Assembly: GCF_016587355.1 (NCBI RefSeq)
Contig: NZ_BNJF01000001.1
Location: forward strand, 806,001-870,000
Origin: Ktedonospora formicarum
GTDB taxonomy: Bacteria > Chloroflexota > Ktedonobacteria > Ktedonobacterales > Ktedonobacteraceae
DNA: 64,000 nt
Direction of reading: 5' to 3'
Made by a program: the position numbers and the translations under genes. Positions within the stretch are counted from its first letter, which is position 1. Each line of letters starts with the position of its first letter. This document shows positions 9,193 to 17,709 of the stretch, piece after piece. The notes under the pieces are model-generated. The model worked only from the letters and a program-made list of their open reading frames with translations, had not been told where the DNA came from and did not search any database.

Positions 9193-9436
9193 GATACAAT
9201 ACTTACAACTCACGGTGAATGGACACCAAGTAAGTGTCGCTTCTGGCACAGTGGTCGCGGCAGCAATCGCCCTCGCGCAAGCGGAGGCATATCGACATTC
9301 AACGCAAGACGAGCCGCGCGGGCCTCTCTGCGGCATGGGCATCTGCTACGAATGTCGCGTGACAATCAATCAGCAGGCCCATCGTCTGAGCTGCCAGACT
9401 CTCTGCGAAGACGGAATGGTGGTAACAACAACATGA
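9185..9436 (+). CDS. D-hydroxyproline dehydrogenase, small [2Fe-2S] subunit
   Basis: An 83-residue ferredoxin-like subunit. The cluster cysteines are seen in PLCGMGICYECRVTI and LSCQTL, the arrangement of the small HcnA/SoxA-type subunits that pass electrons between the two flavoprotein subunits. The start is ATG 9185, with GGAGGTGG just ahead; an open frame to the left is only the shadow of the previous gene. It overlaps both neighbours (8 bp and 4 bp). Identification rests on the cysteine spacing and on its place between the two flavoprotein genes. Confidence 0.88.
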   Translation: MSEIQYLQLTVNGHQVSVASGTVVAAAIALAQAEAYRHSTQDEPRGPLCGMGICYECRVTINQQAHRLSCQTLCEDGMVVTTT

Positions 9437-10710
9437 AGCAGGTCATCTTTGATATTGTGATTGTTGGCGCGGGACCAGCAGGCCTCGCAGCCGCCAGCAG
9501 CGCGGCCCATGCCCATACCAGTATCGCGCTGATCGATGACAATCCCTCCCCTGGTGGACAGATCTGGCGCGGCGGCCCAACCCACGCCCACCAGGCCTGG
9601 TTTAAGCGAGCGGAAGCCAGTAATATTACACGCTACATGCAAGCACGCGTCGTCGCGGCCTATGAGCCGGGAAAGCTAATCATCGAAACGCCAGATGAGG
9701 CGCTTGAAATAGGCTATCATAAGCTCATCCTAGCAACAGGCGCTCGCGAACGCTTCCTGCCCTTTCCAGGCTGGACGCTTCCCGGTGTCATGGGCGCGGG
9801 TGGGCTCCAGGCTCTGGTCAAGGGTGGTCTACCTATCGCTGGCAAGCGCGTTGTAATCGCCGGTAGCGGGCCACTCCTGCTCGCGGTTGCGTCCTACCTC
9901 AAAAGCAAGGGAGCTCATGTGTGTCTACTAGCTGAGCAAGCACCACTTAACCAGCTAGCACGCTTCGCTCTTCACCTTCCAGGCCATATCCAATATCTCT
10001 GGCAAGCTGCGGCTCTAGGGGGTTCGCTGCTAGGAATTCCCTTTAAGACTAGCTGCTGGGTTACCCGCGCCCTGGGAGAACAGCGCCTGGAAGCGATCAT
10101 CCTGAGCCAGGACACACGAAGCCTGAGTCTGGATTGCGACTATCTGGCCTGCGGCTTCGGCCTGCTCCCTAACACTGAGTTAGCCTCCGCGCTTGGCTGC
10201 GAGATTCAGAACGAGGCAGTTCGCGTCAATGAATGGCAAGAGAGCTCGCAGCAAGCTATTTACTGCGCCGGAGAAGTCACCGGCATTGGTGGCCTGGAAC
10301 TCTCCTTGCTGGAAGGACAGATCGCTGGTCTGGCAGCCATAGGGCAGGCGCAAGAGGCGCGTGCTCTCTTTCCAGCCCGCGCCCGCACGCGCCGCTTTGC
10401 CGCCTTACAGGCCCGCCACTTCGCCCTACGACCTGAGTTACGTGCGCTAGCGGAGCCGGATACGATTGTCTGCCGCTGCGAAGATGTGACCTATAGTGCT
10501 CTGGAAGCGCATACAAGCTGGCGCGGCGCGAAGCTCCATACTCGCTGCGGTATGGGGCCATGCCAGGGCCGCGTTTGTGGCTCAGCGACAAGCCTCCTCT
10601 TTGGATGGAGCCGGGATTCTATTCGTCCGCCCATTGTCAGCGCGCGCGTTTCAAGCCTGATTACCACACTTGATACACCTGATAAACAAGCCTCAAAGGA
10701 GTTAGCCTGA
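9433..10710 (+). CDS. D-hydroxyproline dehydrogenase, HcnB-like FAD/NAD-binding subunit
   Basis: A 425-residue pyridine-nucleotide-disulfide-type flavoprotein: FDIVIVGAGPAGLAAASSA (FAD), LATGARERFLPFPGW, and a second dinucleotide fold KRVVIAGSGPLLLAVASYL. The C-terminus carries a BFD-like [2Fe-2S] domain with IVCRCEDVTY and TRCGMGPCQGRVCG. This architecture is that of the large subunit of opine, cyanide-forming glycine and D-hydroxyproline dehydrogenases. ATG 9433 overlaps the previous stop (ATGA), and its own stop shares one base with the next start (TGATG). Electron acceptor cannot be read from sequence. Confidence 0.9.
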   Translation: MKQVIFDIVIVGAGPAGLAAASSAAHAHTSIALIDDNPSPGGQIWRGGPTHAHQAWFKRAEASNITRYMQARVVAAYEPGKLIIETPDEALEIGYHKLILATGARERFLPFPGWTLPGVMGAGGLQALVKGGLPIAGKRVVIAGSGPLLLAVASYLKSKGAHVCLLAEQAPLNQLARFALHLPGHIQYLWQAAALGGSLLGIPFKTSCWVTRALGEQRLEAIILSQDTRSLSLDCDYLACGFGLLPNTELASALGCEIQNEAVRVNEWQESSQQAIYCAGEVTGIGGLELSLLEGQIAGLAAIGQAQEARALFPARARTRRFAALQARHFALRPELRALAEPDTIVCRCEDVTYSALEAHTSWRGAKLHTRCGMGPCQGRVCGSATSLLFGWSRDSIRPPIVSARVSSLITTLDTPDKQASKELA

Positions 10711-11630
10711 TGAATGTGAATTGGAAAGGCGTCATACCCGCCATTACCACAAAGTTCAATCTGGATGATACAATTGATTATACGTTTTACGCTGACCACT
10801 GCCGCTGGATGGTCGATGCAGGCTGCATCGGACTCGTTCCGCTAGGTTCGCTCGGCGAGGGCTCAACCCTCAGCTTCGATGAGAAGGTCACACTGCTCAA
10901 GACGGCTCTCGCGGCAGTAGGCGAACGGGTGCCTATCATTCCGGGAATCGCGGCTCTCTCGACAAAGGAGGCGGTTCGGCTGGCTCAAACGGCACAGGAG
11001 CTGGGATGTAGTGGCCTGATGGTCTTACCACCCTATGTCTATTCCAGCGATTGGCGTGAAATGAAAGCGCATGTAGACGCGATTCTCAACGCTACTGAGC
11101 TCCCAGCGCTGCTCTATAACAATCCACCCGCCTACAAAACAGACTTCCTACCTGAGCAGATTGCGGAACTTGCACATGAGCATAGTAATCTGCAAGCAGT
11201 CAAGGAATCGAGCACCGACGTGCGCCGTGTCACCGCCATCCGCGCCCTGCTAGGCGAGCGACTCGATATCCTGGTTGGCGTCGATGACGCGATTGTCGAG
11301 GGCATTCAGGCGGGCGCAGTGGGCTGGATTGCGGGCCTGGTCAACGCCTTTCCGCGCGAATCAGTTGAGCTCTTTGAATTGGCCGTCCAGGTTCGCGAGG
11401 GACAGGGGAATCGAGCACGACTTGAAGAACTCTATAACTGGTTCCTCCCCCTGCTGCGTATGGACACAGTGCCCAAGTTTGTGCAGCTTATCAAGCTCGC
11501 GCAAGAGTTCGTTGGCATGGGGAGCGCTCAAGTACGTGGACCGCGCCTCGAATTGACGGGAGCGGAACTTGAAACAGCACGCTCAACAATCCAGTACGCT
11601 TTGGAGCACAAACCAACCATACAAGCATAA
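10710..11630 (+). CDS. DapA-family lyase; probable pyrroline-4-hydroxy-2-carboxylate deaminase
   Basis: A 306-residue TIM-barrel enzyme of the dihydrodipicolinate synthase/N-acetylneuraminate lyase family. It shows the GSLGEGSTLSF loop, the YNNPPAY segment with the conserved tyrosine, and the Schiff-base lysine in AVKESSTD (about residue 165). In this operon the logical reaction is deamination of pyrroline-4-hydroxy-2-carboxylate to 2-oxoglutarate semialdehyde. The specific reaction is inferred from context, since the family covers many keto-acid aldolases. AAGGAG precedes the ATG, which overlaps the previous stop. Confidence 0.85.
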   Translation: MNVNWKGVIPAITTKFNLDDTIDYTFYADHCRWMVDAGCIGLVPLGSLGEGSTLSFDEKVTLLKTALAAVGERVPIIPGIAALSTKEAVRLAQTAQELGCSGLMVLPPYVYSSDWREMKAHVDAILNATELPALLYNNPPAYKTDFLPEQIAELAHEHSNLQAVKESSTDVRRVTAIRALLGERLDILVGVDDAIVEGIQAGAVGWIAGLVNAFPRESVELFELAVQVREGQGNRARLEELYNWFLPLLRMDTVPKFVQLIKLAQEFVGMGSAQVRGPRLELTGAELETARSTIQYALEHKPTIQA

Positions 11631-11643
11631 GCAAATCTTGTAC

Positions 11644-11715
11644 GCCTTATGAGAAAAACCCGAGTGCGCTGTGCCCCCTGCGGGGTACAGCAACACATTG
11701 GTTTTCACATAAGGC
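11644..11715 (+). repeat. Inverted-end intergenic repeat family A, copy 1
   Basis: A 72-bp element with inverted ends GCCTTATGAGAAAAACC and GGTTTTCACATAAGGC and an inner stem CTGTGCCCC/GGGGTACAG. It fills most of the only sizeable gap in the hydroxyproline operon, between the deaminase and the semialdehyde dehydrogenase genes, and ends just before the next gene's ribosome binding site. Confidence 0.8.
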
Positions 11716-11733
11716 ATTATCAGGAGGCAAATA

Positions 11734-13326
11734 ATGAATAGCATACAACCAGTCCTGATCGCTGGTGAGTGGCGGCAGGCAAATCATCCCGTAGGCACAT
11801 TTCAGGCCCTTAATCCATCTACAGGGCAAGTGCTAGACGAAACCTATCCGATCTCTGGTAAAGAAGATATCTACGCGGCCATTGAATCCGCGTACCAGGC
11901 CGCCGATACCCTGGCTTCAACGTCTCCTGAGAGCATCGCGACCTTCCTCGAACAATTTGCGGACCTGATAGAAGCTAACCGGGTCGCTCTGGTTGATAGT
12001 GCCCATTGTGAAACTGGCCTACCAAAGGAGCCGCGTCTCAACTCGGTCGAGCTACCTCGTACAACGAAGCAACTGCGCCTGGGAGCCAAAGCCGCGCGTG
12101 AAAGTTCCTGGACACATCCCATCATTGATACTGCAAGCAACATTCGCTCTTTTCGTGCGCCCCTGAGCGCACCTGTCGTGGTCTTCGGTCCTAATAACTT
12201 CCCCTTCGCCTTCAATGCGGTCGCGGGCGGAGACTTCACCGCAGCCCTTGTAGCACGCAATCCAGTCATCGCCAAGGCCAATCCAGGACATCCAGGCACC
12301 ACGCGCCTGTTGGCGGAACTTGCGACCCAGGCCCTCCAAAGCACTGGTTTGCCAGTGGACACCCTCCAACTTCTCTATCACTTCCCCAACGAGCTTGCGC
12401 TGGAACTTGTCTCGCACCCACACATCGGCGCGACTGGCTTCACAGGATCGCGCCCGGCAGGTCTCGCGCTCAAAGCAGCAGCGGACCGCGTGGGCAAGCC
12501 CATCTATCTGGAACTCTCCAGCGTCAATCCAATCTTCATTCTTCCCGGAGCGCTGGAAGAGCGCCTGGATGCTCTTGTTGCCGAATTCGTGACCTCCTGC
12601 CTCATGGGAGCAGGGCAATTCTGCACCAATCCCGGCCTCATCATTCTTCCCGAGGGTCCCCAAGCCGAAGCTTTTGTACGGGCTGTAAGTGGACAGTTCA
12701 AGGAGAAGACACCAGGGGTTCTGCTCAATGAACGCGTCCAAACCGGGCTGGGAGAGTCGATGAAGGCCTTGACAGCGCATGGCGCGGAACTCCTCACGGG
12801 TGGAACGCCCGTCAATGAGGCGGGCTTCCGCTTCGCGAACACCTTGCTACGTGTCAGTGGGGAGCAATTCTTGCGTGAGAGCGAGGCCTTGCAAACAGAG
12901 GCTTTTGGCCCCTCTAGCCTGCTCGTCCTGGCAAAAGACGAGGATCAAATACTTGAGATAGCACATCGCCTCGAAGGTAGCCTGACTGGCGCAATCTATA
13001 GCCACACTGGGAACGTGGATAATGCCTTCTACACACGCCTGGAGCATGTACTTAGGCAGCATGTGGGGCGCCTCCTCAATGATAAGATGCCCACCGGCGT
13101 TGAGGTCAGCCCCGCGATGCAGCATGGTGGTCCCTTCCCATCCACTGGACACGCTGGCTTCACCTCCGTTGGCCTGCCAGCAGCGATTGAGCGCTTTACC
13201 ATCCTCCAAAGTTATGATAATGTGCGCCCCCATCGCCTCCCACGCGAGCTTCAAGACGCCAACCCGGACCGCATCTGGCGCGTCGTCGATGGCAAATGGA
13301 CACGCGATGATGTGACTGGCGCATAG
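11734..13326 (+). CDS. 2-oxoglutarate semialdehyde (2,5-dioxopentanoate) dehydrogenase
   Basis: A 530-residue aldehyde dehydrogenase. The NAD(P)-fold segment (FGPNNFPFAF, then TGFTGSRPAG), the catalytic glutamate region (LELSSVNPIFIL) and the catalytic cysteine (GAGQFCTNPG) are all present. The length and the SSVNP motif fit the 2,5-dioxovalerate dehydrogenase branch. It oxidises 2-oxoglutarate semialdehyde to 2-oxoglutarate, the last step of hydroxyproline degradation and entry to the TCA cycle. CAGGAGG precedes ATG 11734. It is the last gene before a strong terminator at 13342-13384. Confidence 0.93.
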   Translation: MNSIQPVLIAGEWRQANHPVGTFQALNPSTGQVLDETYPISGKEDIYAAIESAYQAADTLASTSPESIATFLEQFADLIEANRVALVDSAHCETGLPKEPRLNSVELPRTTKQLRLGAKAARESSWTHPIIDTASNIRSFRAPLSAPVVVFGPNNFPFAFNAVAGGDFTAALVARNPVIAKANPGHPGTTRLLAELATQALQSTGLPVDTLQLLYHFPNELALELVSHPHIGATGFTGSRPAGLALKAAADRVGKPIYLELSSVNPIFILPGALEERLDALVAEFVTSCLMGAGQFCTNPGLIILPEGPQAEAFVRAVSGQFKEKTPGVLLNERVQTGLGESMKALTAHGAELLTGGTPVNEAGFRFANTLLRVSGEQFLRESEALQTEAFGPSSLLVLAKDEDQILEIAHRLEGSLTGAIYSHTGNVDNAFYTRLEHVLRQHVGRLLNDKMPTGVEVSPAMQHGGPFPSTGHAGFTSVGLPAAIERFTILQSYDNVRPHRLPRELQDANPDRIWRVVDGKWTRDDVTGA

Positions 13327-13341
13327 TCCCCCAGACCTGAA

Positions 13342-13384
13342 AGAGGGAGTGTGAGTGGCAATCGCTTACACTCCCTCTCTTTAT
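13342..13384 (+). terminator. Rho-independent terminator of the hydroxyproline operon
   Basis: AGAGGGAGTGTGAG and CTTACACTCCCTCT pair with one G-T mismatch around a 9-base loop, followed by CTTTATT. Confidence 0.88.
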
Positions 13385-13395
13385 TCCTACCTGCC

Positions 13396-13430
13396 TTGAC
13401 AACCACCTAAACAGAATATATATTCTGTTT
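13396..13430 (+). promoter_or_regulatory. TetR gene promoter with overlapping 22-bp palindromic operator
   Basis: TTGACA (13396-13401), a 17-bp spacer and TATATT (13419-13424) form a good sigma-70-type promoter. A perfect 22-bp palindrome, AAACAGAATAT and its complement (13409-13430), covers the -10 box. A second hairpin, GCGATA-ATTCTG-TATCGC, follows at 13436-13453 and holds another ATTCTGT half-site. This is the layout expected for a self-repressing TetR gene. Confidence 0.75.
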
Positions 13431-13493
13431 ATCGAGCGATAATTCTGTATCGCAAGGAGGCTTGCGAATTTAGAGAAGAATAGAGGACAGCAA

Positions 13494-14108
13494 ATGGGCA
13501 GGATCAATATCCGCTCTATCAGGCGACAACAAATTGTGCATGCCGCCGAAGAACTCGCAGCGCAGCGAGGATGGGCCGAGACAACAATCGCGGATATATG
13601 CAAGAAAGCTGACATATCAGTAGGAGGGCTGACACACCATTTCAAGGACAAGGACGATATCATGTTCGCCGTCCTGGAAGATGTCATCCACCGCCTCCAT
13701 GATCGCCTGGTCGCGTCTGTCTCCAAAGAAGAAGCGCAACAGAATCCAGGCGCTTTCCTGCACGCGTTCTGCCAATCCATCGAATCAGACCGCTCCCTCT
13801 ATCGGCTTATTCTTCATTTCGCCTCATCCTCGATTCACCGACCAGATATTAAACAACGCTTAAAAGCATTCTTCGCCTCCCTCCACCAGCGCGACGAGGC
13901 ACAATGTCAGGAGCAGGAGAAGAGAAAGGACAAGCCTTATATCCGTTCACAGGCGATGGCAGATCTACTCCAATGCGTGGGGTTGGGCCTAATCCTCGGT
14001 TACGCATTTCTTGATTTGCAAACACCGGCTGAACAGATGGAGGTAGAAGCGGCAAAGCTACTTCTCCCCTATATCCAGTACCAATCTGCTTCCTCTCCCC
14101 AATCCTGA
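13494..14108 (+). CDS. TetR/AcrR family transcriptional regulator
   Basis: A 204-residue protein with the N-terminal TetR helix-turn-helix (IVHAAEELAAQRGWAETTIADICKKADIS, then HHFKDKDDIMFAVLE) and a divergent helical ligand-binding domain. Its own promoter carries a perfect palindrome over the -10 box, indicating autorepression. The next gene downstream is an RND exporter in the same orientation, 300 bp away, the usual partner of AcrR-type repressors. That control is inferred: no second copy of the full palindrome was seen directly ahead of the exporter. Confidence 0.88.
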   Translation: MGRINIRSIRRQQIVHAAEELAAQRGWAETTIADICKKADISVGGLTHHFKDKDDIMFAVLEDVIHRLHDRLVASVSKEEAQQNPGAFLHAFCQSIESDRSLYRLILHFASSSIHRPDIKQRLKAFFASLHQRDEAQCQEQEKRKDKPYIRSQAMADLLQCVGLGLILGYAFLDLQTPAEQMEVEAAKLLLPYIQYQSASSPQS

Positions 14109-14266
14109 TAGATCGCAGAGAGGCTCCCGTTAGCAACAGCGACGGCAGAAAAAAATTTTACTATATTAATAAAGGTTTCCATCATAACTTGCAGTTGTGA
14201 TGATGAAGCGACATGCTAATGTGTATATTCTAGTTTTCGCACATATTACCAATTCGCCTATTATTC

Positions 14267-14346
14267 CTTATTCGGAAACCTGAGTGCGGCAGCACTAGCC
14301 GCGACCCCCATACGGGGGCACGGTAACGCGTTGGTTTTCACATAAG
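14267..14346 (+). repeat. Inverted-end intergenic repeat family A, copy 2
   Basis: An 80-bp element, CTTATTCGGAAACC to GGTTTTCACATAAG, with the inner stem ACCCCCATACGGGGG. It is nearly identical in length and core to the copy at 33275-33354, and both are followed by ACCTTAG. It occupies the gap between the TetR gene and the RND exporter. Confidence 0.85.
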
Positions 14347-14406
14347 ACCTTAGTTTTGAATTTCAGCTTTCGGCCTTGGGCCAGTATGAAAGGCAGTCTA
14401 CGAGGT

Positions 14407-17400
14407 ATGTCATATCTCTCACGGCTTAGTATCGCCAATAGAAGTATCGTCGCCCTGGTGACGATTGCCATACTCTTATTGGGAGGCTTTATCATCCCGT
14501 CTCTCAAGCAAGAGCTCTTCCCGTCTATCTCGTTCCCAACGGTCTCAGTGGTCGCGACCTACATGGGCGCCTCGCCTGAGATTGTCGAGCGCGATGTAGC
14601 CGAACCCCTGGAACAGAACATCCAGGGAATTAAGGGCCTCCAGAAGGTAACATCGTACTCAAACCAGGGTGTCGCCATTCTGACCGTGGCCTTTGAGTAC
14701 GGCACGGACATTGATCAGGCCACCCAAACCATCACTCAGCGCATCAATAAAGCACAATCCAGCCTACCCAGTGGCGTCACACCACAGGTACAGTCCTTTA
14801 GCATCTCGGACTTACCCGTTATTCAGATGGCCGTGAGCGCAGACGAGGACCAGCAAGTACTCGCCGATGCAATCAAACATGATGTGGTCCCCAACCTTGA
14901 GAAGATTGAAGGTGTGGGCGATGTCAATGTGACAGGTGTACGCACCCAGATTGTAAGCATCACGATTGACCCTCAGAAGCTCAAGGATCACGGCCTGACC
15001 TTCTCTCAGGTTCAGGGTATGCTGCAGGCCAACAACATTACGATTCCTTCGGGTTCAACGACCAATGATGGTAAAACCCTGCCCATCGTGACTGGCAATA
15101 CTTTCAAGTCACTCGACGATCTGAAGAATCTTGTTGTTGGAGTACAGACCAGCACGACCGGCCAATTTCCCACCGGCACTGGCTCACAGGGTATGGGTGG
15201 CACTGGCTCGTTAGGGCAGACCGCTCTACCACCTACCGCGCCACCTAAGCCTGTAAAACTAAAAGATGTAGCAACGGTGAAAGAGGATCTTTCGCCTTCG
15301 ACCTCACTGACCCGCACAAATGGTCAGCCCAGCCTGGGCATCTCGATTGTCAAAACCTCTGATGGTAACACAGTCTCAATCTCGCAGGAAGTCAATAAGC
15401 AAATTTCAGACCTTGAGAAAAAGCTGGGCCATAACGCGAAGGTTTCAGTCATCTCCGATCAGGCTCCGACCATCACCCGATCAGTCAATGATCTGGTGCG
15501 TGAGGGCGTCATTGGCGCGGTCTTCGCCATCATCGTTATCCTGGTCTTCCTTCTCTCTATCCGCTCGACTCTGGTAACTGCGGTCTCTATTCCGCTCTCT
15601 ATTGTTATCGCTTTGATCGGTCTGTATGTAGGAAACTTTACCCTGAACATTCTGACCCTGGGTGGTCTGACTATCGCGGTTGGACGCGTGGTGGACGACT
15701 CAATCGTTGTTCTTGAGAACATCTATCGCCATCTCCAAAACGGTGAGGAGAAAAAAGCTGCTATCCTTAACGCTGTACGCGAGGTAGCGGGCGCGGTTAC
15801 GGCCTCAACCTTGACAACAGTGTCGGTCTTCCTACCCATCGCCTTTACTAGCGGCCTGGTAGGCGAACTCTTCCGCTCGTTCTCGGTAGCGGTGACAGTC
15901 GCGCTCCTGGCTTCGCTCTTCGTGGCCCTGACCATTATTCCGGTCCTGGCCTACTGGTTCTTGAAGGCTCCTAAGAACAAACCACAAACAGAGAAGCAGA
16001 AGGAACGCGCCCATTCTGGTAGCTGGCTTGAGCGTGGCTATGTCGCGATTGTCGGCTGGGTAACTGGACGCTGGTGGCAGCGCACAGTTCTAGTGCTTGT
16101 CTCCATCGCTCTTTTAGTGGGCTCGCTCGCCCTTGCCACTCGTCTCCAGACCAATCTCTTTGGCTCATCTGGTCAGAATTCTTATAATGTTAGCCTGAAG
16201 CTCGCACCTGCTACCAGCCTTGATGAGGCAAACAAGGACGCTCAAACGCTTGAGCAGTCCATTTCCGATCTCTCAAATATCAAGACCTATCAGGTTACCG
16301 TTGGCTCTGGCGGCGGCCTCTCTTCCTTCACGGGTGGCGGTGGCTCTAATTCGGTTTCCATGACCATCACGACGAAAGATGGCGTGGATCAGATCGCGTT
16401 TGAGAAGGCTCTCCGTGAACGCCTCGATGGACAGAAGAGCCTGGGCACACTCACCATCTCTGCGGGTGGCTCTGGCGGACCATCAAGCTCCAATCTTGAG
16501 GTTGATATTCAGTCCACTGATGAGCAGACGTTGCGCGATACAACAAAGATGGTGCAGGATGAGGTATCCAGCATTTCAGGTCTGAGTGATATTACCAGCA
16601 ACCTGACAGACGCGGCACCCCAGATTGAAATCGATGTCGATCCCACTAAGGCCCTTGCCGTTGGTATGACTCCGGCTCAGGTGGCTCAGAATGTGCGCCT
16701 GATCTATTCAGGCACGACCATCTCGCATATCACGCTCAATGGCACTCAGCAGGATGTCAATCTCTTCGTTGGCTCGCCTGCCTCAAAGATCGATGATATC
16801 AAGAATATGGTCATTCCCACCACGTCGGGAAACGTCAAAATCAAGGATATCGCGACGGTCAAACAGGTAGATGGCCCAACACAGGTCACGCACATTGATG
16901 GCAATCGCACAGCAACCGTAACCGCGACTGTTACCGGCTCCAATGTTGGAGCCATCAGCACGACAGTAAAAGAACACCTGGATAAGTTGAGCATCCCCGC
17001 CGGAGCCACAGTCTCGCTGGGTGGTGTCTCATCCGACCTGAACAGTACCTTCAGGGATCTGGGTATCGCCGTTCTGATCGCTATCGTCCTGGTGTACTGC
17101 ATCATGGTTGCGACCTTCCGCAGCCTCTTGCAGCCAATCCTCCTGCTCGTCTCGATCCCATTTGCCGCGACAGGTTCGTTGATCCTCCTGCTGGCAACCA
17201 ATACGCCTCTGGGTGCCGCTGCAGTTATCGGTTTCCTGATGCTGGTGGGTATCGTAGTTACCAATGCTATCGTTCTGCTTGATCTGGTACGCCAGTATCG
17301 CGCGCAGGGCATGTCGGCCCGTGACGCCGTTATCGAAGGTGGACGTCACCGTCTGCGCCCCATTCTGATGACCGCTATCGCGACGATCCTGGCTCTCCTG

Positions 17401-17628
17401 CCTATGGTTCTGGGCATCGGTGGTGAAAGTTCTGGCGGCTTCATCTCGAAGCCTCTAGCTATCGTGGTGATCGGTGGTCTGACGACAAGTACGATCCTGA
17501 CTCTGATCGTCGTCCCAACCCTCTACGTTATCGTGGAGAGCATGCGCGGGCGCAACGATACAACACCTCCCGCAGAGCCAACCATCGATGAGAAGCCAAC
17601 CGCTCCTGAGATAGCAGTCGCACACTAA
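14407..17628 (+). CDS. RND family (AcrB/HAE1-like) efflux transporter
   Basis: A protein of about 1073 residues with the duplicated RND layout: one N-terminal TM, a large outer domain, TMs 2-6 (about 370-535), a second outer loop (about 585-870) and TMs 8-12. Motifs include the TM4 sequence GGLTIAVGRVVDDSIVVLENIYRH and, near the N-terminus, SFPTVSVVATYMGASPEIVERDVAEPLE. It exports drugs or lipids using the proton gradient. I prefer ATG 14407 because family members start close to the SRLSIANRS segment; a TTG (14356) and an ATG (14386) are alternatives. No adaptor or outer-membrane partner gene is adjacent, as expected for Chloroflexi. Confidence 0.92.
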   Translation: MSYLSRLSIANRSIVALVTIAILLLGGFIIPSLKQELFPSISFPTVSVVATYMGASPEIVERDVAEPLEQNIQGIKGLQKVTSYSNQGVAILTVAFEYGTDIDQATQTITQRINKAQSSLPSGVTPQVQSFSISDLPVIQMAVSADEDQQVLADAIKHDVVPNLEKIEGVGDVNVTGVRTQIVSITIDPQKLKDHGLTFSQVQGMLQANNITIPSGSTTNDGKTLPIVTGNTFKSLDDLKNLVVGVQTSTTGQFPTGTGSQGMGGTGSLGQTALPPTAPPKPVKLKDVATVKEDLSPSTSLTRTNGQPSLGISIVKTSDGNTVSISQEVNKQISDLEKKLGHNAKVSVISDQAPTITRSVNDLVREGVIGAVFAIIVILVFLLSIRSTLVTAVSIPLSIVIALIGLYVGNFTLNILTLGGLTIAVGRVVDDSIVVLENIYRHLQNGEEKKAAILNAVREVAGAVTASTLTTVSVFLPIAFTSGLVGELFRSFSVAVTVALLASLFVALTIIPVLAYWFLKAPKNKPQTEKQKERAHSGSWLERGYVAIVGWVTGRWWQRTVLVLVSIALLVGSLALATRLQTNLFGSSGQNSYNVSLKLAPATSLDEANKDAQTLEQSISDLSNIKTYQVTVGSGGGLSSFTGGGGSNSVSMTITTKDGVDQIAFEKALRERLDGQKSLGTLTISAGGSGGPSSSNLEVDIQSTDEQTLRDTTKMVQDEVSSISGLSDITSNLTDAAPQIEIDVDPTKALAVGMTPAQVAQNVRLIYSGTTISHITLNGTQQDVNLFVGSPASKIDDIKNMVIPTTSGNVKIKDIATVKQVDGPTQVTHIDGNRTATVTATVTGSNVGAISTTVKEHLDKLSIPAGATVSLGGVSSDLNSTFRDLGIAVLIAIVLVYCIMVATFRSLLQPILLLVSIPFAATGSLILLLATNTPLGAAAVIGFLMLVGIVVTNAIVLLDLVRQYRAQGMSARDAVIEGGRHRLRPILMTAIATILALLPMVLGIGGESSGGFISKPLAIVVIGGLTTSTILTLIVVPTLYVIVESMRGRNDTTPPAEPTIDEKPTAPEIAVAH

Positions 17629-17654
17629 GTGACTCATTCGCTTCTCTAACACAA

Positions 17655-17694
17655 AAGAGGGGTGCTACCGTAATGCTGCGGTAGCACCCCTCTT
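17655..17694. terminator. Bidirectional terminator between convergent genes
   Basis: A perfect 16-bp stem, AAGAGGGGTGCTACCG and its complement, with an 8-base loop. It lies between the RND exporter (plus) and the KDG kinase gene (minus) and can serve both. Confidence 0.88.
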
Positions 17695-17709
17695 GCATAT
17701 AAAAGCACA

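Noticed and set aside
12052..12780. 242-codon minus-strand frame inside the semialdehyde dehydrogenase gene
   Set aside because: Antisense shadow; the plus strand has the catalytic Glu and Cys motifs of aldehyde dehydrogenase.
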